Source: Planctomycetota bacterium (GTDB lineage Bacteria > Planctomycetota > UBA8742 > UBA2392). Taken from it: a stretch of DNA of 64,000 nt. The DNA lies in assembly GCA_020638635.1 (NCBI GenBank), contig JACKIE010000002.1, positions 310,001 through 374,000 of the forward strand, given 5' to 3'. This document shows, one piece after another, positions 16,926 through 25,142 of the stretch (position 1 is its first letter; each line of letters opens with the position of its first letter). Position numbers and translations under genes: made by a program. The notes beneath the pieces are model-generated. The model did no database searches. It had not been told where the DNA came from and was given only the letters and a program-made list of their open reading frames with translations.

Positions 16926-18095
16926 ATGCGCTACGCATTGACTCTGTTGATTGCGCTGACGGCGCTGTTTTCTGCCAGCCTGACCGGCTGCAAAGACAAG
17001 GGCAACGATGCGGGCGGCGGCGGTGCTGATGAGATCCGCGTGGGCGTGTTCCTCAGCCTCAGCGGTGCGAATGCCGACTTCGGGAAGACGACGAAAAACG
17101 GAATCGACCTCGCAGTTGAAGAAATCAACGAAGCGGGTGGGATCAACGGTAAAAAGCTGGTGATCATTGCTAAAGACACTCGCAGTAAGCCTGAAGAAGC
17201 CCAAACCGTGGCCAAGCAACTGGCTTCACAGGACAAGGTTGCCGTAGCGATCGGTTCTGTCGAATCGGGGCAGAGCATCAAGGCCGCGCCTGTGTTCCAG
17301 GAAGCCGGTATCCCGATGGTCAGCCCCAGCAGCACCAATCCCGATGTCACCAAGCAGGGCGATCGGATTTTCCGAGTTTGTTATCTCGATGATTTCCAGG
17401 GGCAGGCCTGTGCGGCCTTTGCATACAAAGACCTTGGCTTCCGTAAGGCGGCGCTGATCTATGCTCAAGACGATGACTACAGCAAGGGGCTGGCCCAGTA
17501 CTTCCGGGAAGCATTCAAGGGCATGGGCGGATCCATTGTCGAAGAGGCGCCGTTCCAAGGCGACGTATCAGAGTTCAAGGATCAGGTCAGCAAGATCGCC
17601 GCAGCCGGTCCGGATGTGATCTTCGCCCCGGTCTACTACGCCAAGATCGGCCTGATAGCTCGCGACTTCCGCAAGCAGGGCGTTACTGTTCCGTTGGTCG
17701 GTGGCGACGGCTGGGAAAGCCCGCAGTTGATTCAGCTCGCGGGTGAGACACTGGAGGGTAGCTACTTCGGATACCATTACGACCCTGACGACCAGGATGC
17801 GAAGGTGCAGGGGTATCTGAAGGCATATAGCGCGAAATTTGGATCTGATCCGAACAGCCTTTCCGCCCTGGGCTATGATGCTGTCTATGCGGTAAAGCTC
17901 GCAATCGAACTTGGAGGCGGCAGCAGTGCTGATCAGATCACCGAGGGGCTGCGCAAGATCAAGGACTTCAAAGGCGTCACCGGCACGTTCAGCATCGACG
18001 AGAACCGCAACGCCAAGAAGTCGATCACTATGCTGAAGATCGGTGGCAGCAACCTCAGTAAGGTCAAAGTCATCAAGCCGGAAGACCTGAAGTAA
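16926..18095 (+). CDS. livK: Branched-chain amino-acid ABC transporter, substrate-binding lipoprotein
   Basis: A 389-residue periplasmic binding protein (Peripla_BP_6). A lipoprotein signal ends at L-F-S-A-S-L-T-G-C (Cys about residue 22). G-V-F-L-S-L-S-G-A-N-A-D-F-G marks the first strand and ligand loop, and P-M-V-S-P-S-S-T-N-P-D-V-T the second, both typical of the Leu/Ile/Val-binding group. A strong site (GAAGGAG) precedes ATG 16926. It is the first gene of a five-gene liv operon, and a hairpin separates it from livH. Family members also bind amides, urea or aromatic acids, so the ligand is not certain. Confidence 0.93.
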   Translation: MRYALTLLIALTALFSASLTGCKDKGNDAGGGGADEIRVGVFLSLSGANADFGKTTKNGIDLAVEEINEAGGINGKKLVIIAKDTRSKPEEAQTVAKQLASQDKVAVAIGSVESGQSIKAAPVFQEAGIPMVSPSSTNPDVTKQGDRIFRVCYLDDFQGQACAAFAYKDLGFRKAALIYAQDDDYSKGLAQYFREAFKGMGGSIVEEAPFQGDVSEFKDQVSKIAAAGPDVIFAPVYYAKIGLIARDFRKQGVTVPLVGGDGWESPQLIQLAGETLEGSYFGYHYDPDDQDAKVQGYLKAYSAKFGSDPNSLSALGYDAVYAVKLAIELGGGSSADQITEGLRKIKDFKGVTGTFSIDENRNAKKSITMLKIGGSNLSKVKVIKPEDLK

Positions 18096-18104
18096 ACGTC
18101 CGAG

Positions 18105-18134
18105 ACCGGGGCAAGGCGCTGGCCTTGCCCCGGT
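18105..18134 (+). terminator. Terminator/attenuator between livK and livH
   Basis: Perfect 12-bp stem (ACCGGGGCAAGG / CCTTGCCCCGGT), 6-base loop, followed by TTCTATT. It lies 10 bp after the livK stop and 12 bp before the livH start. Partial termination here would give more binding protein than permease. Confidence 0.8.
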
Positions 18135-18146
18135 TTCTATTGCGAG

Positions 18147-19097
18147 ATGGTTCCCGTGGCATCAGTCGACTTCACCTCGCAACTGCTGCAGTACTTCGCG
18201 AATGGTGTGGCCAAGGGCAGCACATATGCGCTGATGGCCGTCGGTTACACCTTGGTGTACGGCGTTTTGCAGCTGATCAACTTCGCGCACGCGGAGGTCT
18301 ACATGCTTGGTTCCCACTTCGCCTACTACCAGGCGAAATGGGGCGGTTATCTGCCCGACGAACCTGGGGCGAAACCGGAGTCGGTGCCCATCCTGCTGGT
18401 TGGCGCCTTCATCGCCATCGCGATGCTCGCCTGCGCCGCCGTGGGAATGTTGATCGAGCGCGTGGCTTATCGCCCTCTTCGAAACGCGGGCCGACTTGCC
18501 CCGCTGATCACGGCGATCGGTGTTTCGCTGTTTTTGCAGTATGGGGGCCAGGTGGTGTTCGGCACCGAGCCCAAGCTGTTTCCTACCTTTGTCGAAACAG
18601 AGGTGTTCGAAATCGGTTCGGTGAAGATTCCGAACACCAATCTTTTGATCGTAGTGACCACGTTCGTGCTCATGCTTGGACTGACACTTTTTGTGTCGAA
18701 AACGAGGCCGGGCGCTGCCATGCGAGCCTGCAGCCACGATATGCGCACTGCAAAGCTCATGGGCATCAACGTGAATGCCACCATCAGCCTTACTTTCGCG
18801 ATTGGCAGCGCGTTGGCTGCGGTCGCCGGCGTCCTGGTCGCAATGGACCAGCCGGCGATCACGCCCCTGATGGGCGTCAGGATCGGCCTGAAGGCCTTTG
18901 TGGCGGCGGTTGTCGGTGGCATCGGCAGCATACCGGGGGCTGCCCTGGGTGGTCTGGTGCTGGGAGTCAGCGAGTCGGTGGTCGGCGGGTTGTGGGATAC
19001 AAACTACGCCGAGGCTGTGGCATTCGTGTTCCTGATCGTGGTTCTGCTCTTAAAGCCTTCAGGCCTGCTCGGCAAGGCGACACGGGAGAAGGTATAG
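18147..19097 (+). CDS. livH: Branched-chain amino-acid ABC transporter permease LivH
   Basis: A 316-residue, roughly eight-helix membrane protein. The N-terminal segment G-V-A-K-G-S-T-Y-A-L-M-A-V-G-Y-T-L-V-Y-G and I-N-F-A-H-A-E-V-Y-M-L-G are diagnostic of LivH. A-F-V-A-A-V-V-G-G-I-G-S-I-P-G-A-A-L-G-G near residue 252 is the coupling-loop (EAA-like) region contacting the ATPases. It pairs with LivM to form the inner-membrane channel. Stop is 2 bp before the livM ATG. Confidence 0.95.
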   Translation: MVPVASVDFTSQLLQYFANGVAKGSTYALMAVGYTLVYGVLQLINFAHAEVYMLGSHFAYYQAKWGGYLPDEPGAKPESVPILLVGAFIAIAMLACAAVGMLIERVAYRPLRNAGRLAPLITAIGVSLFLQYGGQVVFGTEPKLFPTFVETEVFEIGSVKIPNTNLLIVVTTFVLMLGLTLFVSKTRPGAAMRACSHDMRTAKLMGINVNATISLTFAIGSALAAVAGVLVAMDQPAITPLMGVRIGLKAFVAAVVGGIGSIPGAALGGLVLGVSESVVGGLWDTNYAEAVAFVFLIVVLLLKPSGLLGKATREKV

Positions 19098-19099
19098 GA

Positions 19100-20125
19100 A
19101 TGGCCAAAACCGTGGGACTTCTGCTTGCGGGTTTGGTTGCCTGCTACGGGCTGAACTGGTTCCTCGCCGAGTTCATTGAAGTCGTTTACGTCGATTACCT
19201 GAACCTGATCGGTATTGCCATCGTCCTCGCCGTCGGGCTCAACGTGATCAACGGGCTCACCGGACAATTCAGCCTGGGTCACGCTGGTTTCATGGCGATC
19301 GGCGCGTTCGTGGCGGGGCTCGTTTCCATTCAACTGACTTATGGCGAGATGTCTTCGGGGCCCCTGGAACTTGCCGGACTTGGGACGTTTTTGCTCAGCT
19401 TGCTGCTGGCCGGTCTCGCGGCCGCGGTCCTCGGGGTAGTGGTCGGCGCGCCCGCACTTCGGCTGAAAGGCGACTATCTTGCGATCGCGACTCTCGGCTT
19501 TGCTGAGATTACCCGCATCCTACTGACCGCCCAGGACAGCCTGGGTGGGCCCACAGGCATTAAACGCATTCCAAAAATGCCGCTCCTGCCAGGTACGGGG
19601 GCGTGGGACGGCGGCACCAGTGTGTTCTGGATATTCTTGGTGGTGTTCACCATCGTCTTATTCAGTGCCAGGCTGCAGCGAAGCACCTATGGCAGAGCTC
19701 TGATAGCCATCAGAGAGAACGAATTGGCCGCCGAAACTATGGGCGTGCGTGCCGCCAGGATGAAAGTAATGGCGTTCGTCTACGGGGCGTTTTTTGCCGG
19801 CATCGCTGGCGGATTGTATGCCCACTACCAGCATTCGGTTCGACCGGATGATTTCACGTCGATTCGAAGCATTGAAGTCGTGGTCATGCTGGTGCTTGGA
19901 GGACTGGGCAGTATTACCGGCGCCGTCCTGGGTGCTGTTGCTGTGACGTTGGTTCCGCAGTTGCTGAGACCTCTCGAAGAGCAACTTCAGGTCAACGGGC
20001 TCAGCATGGTGGTGTACGCCTTGCTCCTGATACTGATGATGATCTTTCGGCCGCAGGGGATTTTTGGTCAGCGCGAACTATCGCTCAAACTGTTTCGGCG
20101 GATTCTGCCGGGGGGGCGCAAGTGA
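19100..20125 (+). CDS. livM: Branched-chain amino-acid ABC transporter permease LivM
   Basis: ATG 19100 lies 2 bp after livH, and the product (341 residues) begins M-A-K-T-V-G-L-L-L. The frame is open much further upstream inside livH, but that part is a shadow. G-L-T-G-Q-F-S-L-G-H-A-G-F-M-A-I-G-A is the LivM signature; L-K-G-D-Y-L-A-I-A-T-L-G-F-A-E-I and G-G-L-G-S-I-T-G-A-V-L-G-A follow. About nine to ten hydrophobic helices. Ends in a GTGA overlap with livG. Confidence 0.95.
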   Translation: MAKTVGLLLAGLVACYGLNWFLAEFIEVVYVDYLNLIGIAIVLAVGLNVINGLTGQFSLGHAGFMAIGAFVAGLVSIQLTYGEMSSGPLELAGLGTFLLSLLLAGLAAAVLGVVVGAPALRLKGDYLAIATLGFAEITRILLTAQDSLGGPTGIKRIPKMPLLPGTGAWDGGTSVFWIFLVVFTIVLFSARLQRSTYGRALIAIRENELAAETMGVRAARMKVMAFVYGAFFAGIAGGLYAHYQHSVRPDDFTSIRSIEVVVMLVLGGLGSITGAVLGAVAVTLVPQLLRPLEEQLQVNGLSMVVYALLLILMMIFRPQGIFGQRELSLKLFRRILPGGRK

Positions 20126-20886
20126 CGGCCCTGCTTGCCACCGAGAACCTCACCATCCGCTTCGGCGGCTTGACGGCCGTGGACGGCTTCAATCTGGCCA
20201 TTGAACCCGGCGACCTGTTCGGCCTGATCGGTCCCAACGGCGCGGGCAAGACCACCGTGTTCAACATGATCACCGGCGTCTACCTGCCGACCGAGGGCAG
20301 CGTGCACTTCGACGGCAAGCTGGTGAACGGCCTTCAGCCGGCCCAGGTGGCAGCTCTGGGGGTCTCGCGCACCTTTCAGAACATCCGCCTGTTCGATGAG
20401 CTGAGCGTGCTGGAGAACGCCATGACCGGCGCGCACCAGCACGCGAAGATCAACCTGTTCGATTCGCTGCTGCGCACAGCGCGTCACTACCGCGAAGAGC
20501 AGCGCCAGCGCGACAGGGCCTACGAGCTGCTGACGTTCATGGGGCTCGAGGACCGCGCCGGCCTGCCCGCAAAGCAGCTTCCCTACGGCCACCGTCGAAA
20601 GCTGGAAATCGCCCGCGCGCTCGCCACGGAGCCCAAGCTGATCTGCCTGGATGAGCCCGCGGCCGGCATGAACACAGGCGAAAAGGCCGAGCTGTCGGCG
20701 CTGATCAGGAAAATTCGCGACGAGCTGAAGGTGACGGTGCTGCTGATCGAGCACGACATGAAGCTGGTGATGGGCATCTGCGAAAAGATCCAGGTGCTCG
20801 ACTACGGCAAGACCATCGCGCTCGGCACGCCACAGGAGATCCAGAACAACCCTAAGGTGATCGAGGCATACCTGGGAGGCGAATGA
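20122..20886 (+). CDS. livG: Branched-chain amino-acid ABC transporter ATP-binding protein LivG
   Basis: A 254-residue ABC ATPase. Walker A is G-P-N-G-A-G-K-T-T; the signature region reads L-P-Y-G-H-R-R-K-L-E-I-A-R-A-L, the LivG form in which Gly-His/Gln replaces LSGGQ; Walker B is L-I-C-L-D-E-P-A-A-G; the switch histidine is in L-L-I-E-H-D-M. It starts at GTG 20122, overlapping the livM stop by 4 bases, and ends with a 4-base overlap into livF. Confidence 0.96.
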   Translation: MTALLATENLTIRFGGLTAVDGFNLAIEPGDLFGLIGPNGAGKTTVFNMITGVYLPTEGSVHFDGKLVNGLQPAQVAALGVSRTFQNIRLFDELSVLENAMTGAHQHAKINLFDSLLRTARHYREEQRQRDRAYELLTFMGLEDRAGLPAKQLPYGHRRKLEIARALATEPKLICLDEPAAGMNTGEKAELSALIRKIRDELKVTVLLIEHDMKLVMGICEKIQVLDYGKTIALGTPQEIQNNPKVIEAYLGGE

Positions 20887-21602
20887 GCGGGCCGATTCTC
20901 GAGCTGGCTGATGTCAACGTTTACTACGGCGCGATCCATGCGCTGAAGGGTATTTCGTTGTCGGTGCGCCAGGGCGAGGTTGTCACGCTGATCGGCGCAA
21001 ACGGCGCGGGCAAGACAACCACGTTGGCCACCGTGTGCGGCCTGATGCGGCCGCGTTCCGGCACGGTGCGCTACGCCGGCGAAGACATCGGCAGGGTTGC
21101 CACGCACCAGCTGGTTGCACGTGGCCTGGTGATGGCGCCGGAAGGGCGCGGCATCTTCCCGGCGCTGACGGTCGAGGAAAATCTGCGCCTGGGTGCCTAT
21201 GCGCGGCGCGACAAGCCGGGCATCGAGAAAGACCTGCAGCACGGCTTCGAAATCTTCCCGCGCCTGGCCGAGCGCCGGCGCCAGCGCGGCGGCACGCTTT
21301 CCGGCGGCGAGCAGCAGATGCTGGCCATCGCGCGCGCCCTGATGTCGCAGCCCAAACTGCTGCTGCTGGATGAGCCTTCGCTGGGCCTGGCGCCGCTGAT
21401 CGTGCAGACCATTTTCGAAACCATCGACAAGGTCAACAAAGAGGGCGTCACCATCCTGCTGGTCGAACAGAACGCCCGCATCGCGCTGAAGCACAGCCAC
21501 CGCGCCTACGTGATCGAAAGCGGCGAAATCAGCATCGAGGGCGAGTCGGCCGCGCTGCTGGATGACCCGCGAGTGAAGGCCGCCTACCTGGGCGAGGGCT
21601 AG
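20883..21602 (+). CDS. livF: Branched-chain amino-acid ABC transporter ATP-binding protein LivF
   Basis: A 239-residue ABC ATPase that pairs with LivG. Walker A G-A-N-G-A-G-K-T-T, signature L-S-G-G-E-Q-Q-M-L-A-I-A-R-A-L, Walker B L-L-L-D-E-P-S-L-G-L-A-P, and L-V-E-Q-N in the switch region. P-E-G-R-G-I-F-P-A-L-T-V-E-E-N-L is the LivF-specific stretch. It is the last gene of the operon; ATGA overlap with livG. Confidence 0.96.
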   Translation: MSGPILELADVNVYYGAIHALKGISLSVRQGEVVTLIGANGAGKTTTLATVCGLMRPRSGTVRYAGEDIGRVATHQLVARGLVMAPEGRGIFPALTVEENLRLGAYARRDKPGIEKDLQHGFEIFPRLAERRRQRGGTLSGGEQQMLAIARALMSQPKLLLLDEPSLGLAPLIVQTIFETIDKVNKEGVTILLVEQNARIALKHSHRAYVIESGEISIEGESAALLDDPRVKAAYLGEG

Positions 21603-21760
21603 ACACGAGGCAATTGCCGATCCGCGAACGCCGGGCCTTCCAATCGCCGTCAGGCGACGCAGACTATTTGCGGATTTGTAATCCGGCCGAAATGGGCTAC
21701 CTTATAGGTGGCCCGCGTGGGGCCGGTCTCCCCGTCTCCAAAGCCCCTTGGAGCAACCGT

Positions 21761-22444
21761 ATGACCCGAATGTTCCGCCTGTCTGCACTGGTACTGTTGC
21801 TTGGTTTCGTGTCAGCGCCGCTGTTCGCGGGCGACGACAAAGACGAAGCCACCTACCGCAAGATCGAATCACAGCTGGAAAGCACCACCATCGACAGCCT
21901 GGCTTACGAAGAGGCCGACGTCACCGAAGTCGTGAAAGACATCGCGAAGAAAGCACGCATTACCATCGTGATTGACTCCAAGGCGCTGGAAGACGTCGAT
22001 GAGGACGATCGCGTGATCACGTTAGAACTGGCCGAGGTCAAGGCCAGCAATGCCCTGAACATCGTGCTGGACCAGATCAAGCTGGTGAAGATGTACAAGA
22101 ACGGTGTTCTTTACATCACCAATGCGGAGAAGGCGCAGGGCGCTGTGACCACCAAGGTTTATGACGTACGCGACATCACCGTGAAGATCGTTGATTTTCC
22201 CGCGCCCAAGCTGCGTCTCCGGGCGGCTGACGACAGCGGCGGCGGCCCGATCATCGACTATGGGGATGAGCCGGACGATCCCACCGTAGACGACATTGTC
22301 GAAATGGTTGAAGAGAGCGTCGAAGCCGACTGGGGCGGCGCCGCAAGCGTTTCCATCGTGAAAGGCCAACTCGTCGTGCGGGCCTCGCGCGAAGTCCACA
22401 AGGACGTAGCCGACCTGCTGGATCAGCTGCGCAGCGCCAAGTAG
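21761..22444 (+). CDS. Secreted protein with secretin/TonB short N-terminal (STN)-like domain
   Basis: ATG 21761 is preferred (GGAG about 7 bp upstream; the encoded M-T-R-M-F-R-L-S-A-L-V-L-L-L is a signal peptide), giving 227 residues; the frame extends to 21614 but without a ribosome site. Residues ~35-110 resemble the STN/secretin N0-type fold: V-V-K-D-I-A-K-K-A-R-I-T-I-V-I, then A-S-N-A-L-N-I-V-L-D-Q, then N-G-V-L-Y-I-T-N. A Gly/Asp-rich spacer follows, and a second strand-rich unit ends with V-A-D-L-L-D-Q-L-R, as in PilQ/GspD N domains. No beta-barrel secretin domain is present. Role unknown; the pattern is common among planctomycete envelope proteins. Confidence 0.72.
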   Translation: MTRMFRLSALVLLLGFVSAPLFAGDDKDEATYRKIESQLESTTIDSLAYEEADVTEVVKDIAKKARITIVIDSKALEDVDEDDRVITLELAEVKASNALNIVLDQIKLVKMYKNGVLYITNAEKAQGAVTTKVYDVRDITVKIVDFPAPKLRLRAADDSGGGPIIDYGDEPDDPTVDDIVEMVEESVEADWGGAASVSIVKGQLVVRASREVHKDVADLLDQLRSAK

Positions 22445-22459
22445 TACTGGGCACCAAGG

Positions 22460-22485
22460 AAAAGGCCGCCTGCGGGCGGCCTTTT
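22460..22485 (+). terminator. Intrinsic terminator
   Basis: AAAAGGCCGCC / GGCGGCCTTTT, 11-bp stem, 4-base loop TGCG, with a T-run in the right arm. It lies 16 bp after the stop of the STN-domain gene. Confidence 0.88.
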
Positions 22486-22526
22486 CTCATGGCATACAAC
22501 TGGCCGGCGCTTGCTAAACTTCCGCG

Positions 22527-23210
22527 ATGGACGAAGAGGCAACCAAGCCCGAACCCGAAGTCAGCTTCGAGCAGAGCCGCCTGGAAACACGCCGCGCCCA
22601 GTGGGCGTTGAACATCCTGGTGGTGTTCAGCGCCGTCGCGGGCTCGGTGTTCTTCTTCTACGTGCTCTACACCATCCGACCCTTCGGCTCAAAAGAGCCG
22701 CCGCCCGTCGATGTACCTACCAGTTCCGTCGGCCCGAAGTTCGGCATGCTGGCGGGTACCGACGAAGCCAGCGGCCTGGGCGTCGTGCTGCGCGACATAG
22801 ATGAAGCCCCCAGCTACCGCGAGCAACTGTCCGAGGTGATGCGCAAAGACCTGGGAATCGAGCGCAATGGCCGCATGTACCTCCTGATTGTTCGCAACGA
22901 CGGCGAGGCACCCGCAGACGTCGATGCCGCGCAACTCACGGTGCGGGACGGTGCCGAAAAGGGCTGGGAAATCCAGTGGCTCGATCAGGCAGCCAGCCCC
23001 GCTTCGCCGACCGGCAAGCTGCGCCTCACCCAGTCCGGCCGCAAGTTCGAGCTCGCCAAGGGCGAGGAGCGTCAGTTGTATGTGTTCATTCCCTCCTCCG
23101 GGGATTCTCTGCCGCCGTCGGCGGAGGACTTGTCGGGCGGAAGCCTGAAGCTTACGGGCGGGCCGGACATCCCTCTCAGCCACACTGAAATCAAGGCCGC
23201 ACAGCAATGA
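22527..23210 (+). CDS. Hypothetical single-pass membrane protein
   Basis: A 227-residue protein. A charged N-terminal segment (~25 residues) precedes one membrane helix (A-L-N-I-L-V-V-F-S-A-V-A-G-S-V-F-F-F), then a likely extracytoplasmic region. The outer part has a beta-rich core (M-Y-L-L-I-V-R-N-D-G-E-A-P-A) that might be an immunoglobulin-like fold; family not recognised. There is no obvious Shine-Dalgarno sequence at ATG 22527. It overlaps the NUDIX gene by 4 bases, so the two are translationally coupled. Confidence 0.72.
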   Translation: MDEEATKPEPEVSFEQSRLETRRAQWALNILVVFSAVAGSVFFFYVLYTIRPFGSKEPPPVDVPTSSVGPKFGMLAGTDEASGLGVVLRDIDEAPSYREQLSEVMRKDLGIERNGRMYLLIVRNDGEAPADVDAAQLTVRDGAEKGWEIQWLDQAASPASPTGKLRLTQSGRKFELAKGEERQLYVFIPSSGDSLPPSAEDLSGGSLKLTGGPDIPLSHTEIKAAQQ

Positions 23211-23743
23211 TCCAACTGAAACGCGAACAGGTCTTCGAAGGACCACTGTTCAAGGTCGCGCGTGTGACCCTGCAGAACAGCGAGGGCAAAGAAGTCGTGC
23301 GCGACGTAGTCGAGCATCCGGGCGCCGCCTGCATCATCCCCATGCCGGACAAAGACAGCGTGCTGCTGATTGAGCAATGGCGCGTCGGCGCCAAGCGCCC
23401 GCTGTGGGAAATCCCGGCCGGCACCCTGGACCCGGGCGAAGACCCCCTGGCCTGCGCCGCGCGCGAACTGGAAGAAGAAACCGGCCTGAAGGCCGGCAAG
23501 CTGGAGCACCTGTTCACCATGTACCCCAGCCCTGGGATCATGGACGAAAAGATGCACATCTTCATCGCCACGGAGCTGACCGGGGGCGAAAAGAACCCGG
23601 ACGACGACGAAGAGATCAGCATGAAGACCTTCAGCTTCCGCGACCTGCGCATACAGCTGAAAGCCAACAACATCAAGGACGGCAAGACCATCGCGGCACT
23701 CGGCTACCTGATGGTGTTCAAGCCCTATCTGGGCAAAGAATAA
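23207..23743 (+). CDS. NUDIX hydrolase, ADP-ribose pyrophosphatase type
   Basis: A 178-residue protein. The Nudix box runs from G-T-L-D-P-G-E-D to R-E-L-E-E-E-T-G-L (about residues 76-97), with the Glu residues that bind metal intact. V-V-E-H-P-G-A-A-C-I-I-P upstream and Y-P-S-P-G-I-M-D-E downstream match the ADP-ribose/sugar-nucleotide pyrophosphatase subgroup (NudF-like). It would cleave ADP-ribose to AMP and ribose 5-phosphate. ATGA overlap with the preceding membrane protein gene. Confidence 0.92.
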   Translation: MIQLKREQVFEGPLFKVARVTLQNSEGKEVVRDVVEHPGAACIIPMPDKDSVLLIEQWRVGAKRPLWEIPAGTLDPGEDPLACAARELEEETGLKAGKLEHLFTMYPSPGIMDEKMHIFIATELTGGEKNPDDDEEISMKTFSFRDLRIQLKANNIKDGKTIAALGYLMVFKPYLGKE

Positions 23744-23813
23744 ACCGGAGTTTTCCGACACCCGGGCCGAGCTGCAGGGTTAATCTGTGCATCTGTCCCT
23801 GTGGAGGTTTGCG

Positions 23814-24662
23814 ATGAAGACGTTCCTGGCCGTGCTGGCAGCCGGCCTGATTGGTGGCGGGGCGGCCATTGGCGCCGTCATCCTGGGCCTGGTGCCCGTG
23901 CCCGCGCAGTCGAGCGAGGTGGCTCGCACAGTCGGCCCCCTTGCCGGCGAGACAGCCGCGCCGGCGCCCGCCGCTGGCACACGCGACGAAGAAATCGCCG
24001 AGCTGAAGAAGCAGATCGCCGCGCTGGAAGTTCGCCTCGACAAGCCGGCCGACGCCTCCAGCAGCGATGAGCTTGCCGCCCTGCGCAAGGAGCTGGATGA
24101 GCTAAAGAAGGCCCGCGCCGTCAGCCCCAGGTCGGCCGCCACGGAAGGCGAAGACGTCGTCGAAGTCACGCCCGCACCGGCCGTGACACCCGAGTTCGAC
24201 AGCGCCGTGCGGGAAGTGATGACCCGCGTGGCCGAAGAGCGCGCCGAGGAACGCCGCCTGGAAGCCCAGGCCGAGCGCCTGCAGCAGCTGGAGCAGCAGA
24301 AGACCCAGATCGCGGAGTTCGTTCCGCAACTGGTGAAGAACCAGGCAGCCAACCTGGGCATCGCGGAAGCTTCCATCCCGGACGTAAGCAACGCGTTGGT
24401 GACCCACGCCCAGCTGCGCGCCGAGCTGGCCAGCGAAATGCGCGGCCTGCGCATCGACGGCGAAGAAGTGGACGATGAGGCTTACAAGCTCAAGTTCGAG
24501 GAACTGAACCAGAACACCATCGCGGCGCTCAGCAGCTACGTGGACGCCGAGACCGCCGAGAAGCTGGTCAACAGCATCGATCGCGCCGGGCGCATCAACC
24601 GGGATAACGGCAACAACAACGGCCGCAACGGACGCCCCGGACAGGGCCGCCGCGGCAACTAG
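23814..24662 (+). CDS. Membrane-anchored coiled-coil protein
   Basis: ATG 23814 follows GGAGG at 6-bp spacing, so it is preferred to 23787; 282 residues. The N-terminal helix (T-F-L-A-V-L-A-A-G-L-I-G-G-G-A) is a signal anchor. A predicted coiled coil (E-E-I-A-E-L-K-K-Q-I-A-A-L-E) covers about 60-115, and a second helical region rich in Glu/Ala/Gln runs 140-260. The C-terminus is a short Asn/Gly/Arg tail. No known family. Possibly an envelope or scaffold protein. Confidence 0.72.
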   Translation: MKTFLAVLAAGLIGGGAAIGAVILGLVPVPAQSSEVARTVGPLAGETAAPAPAAGTRDEEIAELKKQIAALEVRLDKPADASSSDELAALRKELDELKKARAVSPRSAATEGEDVVEVTPAPAVTPEFDSAVREVMTRVAEERAEERRLEAQAERLQQLEQQKTQIAEFVPQLVKNQAANLGIAEASIPDVSNALVTHAQLRAELASEMRGLRIDGEEVDDEAYKLKFEELNQNTIAALSSYVDAETAEKLVNSIDRAGRINRDNGNNNGRNGRPGQGRRGN

Positions 24663-24676
24663 CTTTGCTGGATGCA

Positions 24677-24702
24677 AGAGCCCCTGCTACGGCGGGGGCT
24701 CT
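24677..24702. terminator. Hairpin at the convergent junction
   Basis: AGAGCCCC / GGGGCTCT, 8-bp stem with a 10-base loop, 14 bp after the coiled-coil gene. It overlaps the 3' end of the RAYT gene. The U-tract is poor. Confidence 0.55.
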
Positions 24703-25142
24703 CCGCGTTTTGCGCCCGCCGGAAGGGGCGCCGGTGTGCCGCAGTACGGCCAGTTCTCGGTTTTCGATACCAGCTGCCCGCGCACAGGGTTTGCGATGAT
24801 GTGGTCTCGCGCGCGTGCCAGTGTCTCCAGCGTGACCGGGTAGCTGGTGCAGCCGTCCAGCCAGCGAAGCTTGTGCAGGTCGCGCCGCTCGAATGCCTTG
24901 TCGATGCGGCGCTTCACCCGGCCTGCAAAGGTGTCCACGTCATCCAGCGGCTCATCGCGCCCGAACAGCAGGTGGATGTGGTCCGGCATCGCCATCCAGG
25001 CGTAGACGTCCACCTGCTTCTCCGCCAGGTGCGTGATCACCTCTACGACGGCCTGGCCGTGGCTGTTGCTGGTCAGGCGCCGCGTCTCCGAGCCGCGGTT
25101 CAGCATGATCGTCACGTTGTACAGGTACGGTGCGCCCGGCAT
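24687..25142 (-). CDS. REP-associated tyrosine transposase (RAYT, IS200/Y1-transposase-like)
   Basis: Start ATG 25142 shares one base with the TGA stop of the preceding gene (TGATG), so 151 residues. V-Y-A-W-M-A-M-P-D-H-I-H-L-L is the HUH motif region of the Y1_Tnp family; the closing I-x-x-N-P-V-R-G-Q-L-V and W-P-Y-C are typical of RAYTs. The tyrosine usually found just before I-x-x-N-P-V is His here (D-H-I-I-A-N-P-V), so nuclease activity is uncertain. RAYTs process REP palindromes in single-stranded DNA; GGGGACTGTCCCC palindromes elsewhere in the window are candidate substrates. It is the last gene of an overlapping three-gene unit. Confidence 0.85.
   Translation of the reverse strand: MPGAPYLYNVTIMLNRGSETRRLTSNSHGQAVVEVITHLAEKQVDVYAWMAMPDHIHLLFGRDEPLDDVDTFAGRVKRRIDKAFERRDLHKLRWLDGCTSYPVTLETLARARDHIIANPVRGQLVSKTENWPYCGTPAPLPAGAKRGEPPP

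Noticed and set aside
18125..19099. Open frame upstream of livM that makes a 666-codon frame
   Set aside because: It runs through livH in another frame; the real livM start is ATG 19100, 2 bp after the livH stop, and the upstream translation has no family features.
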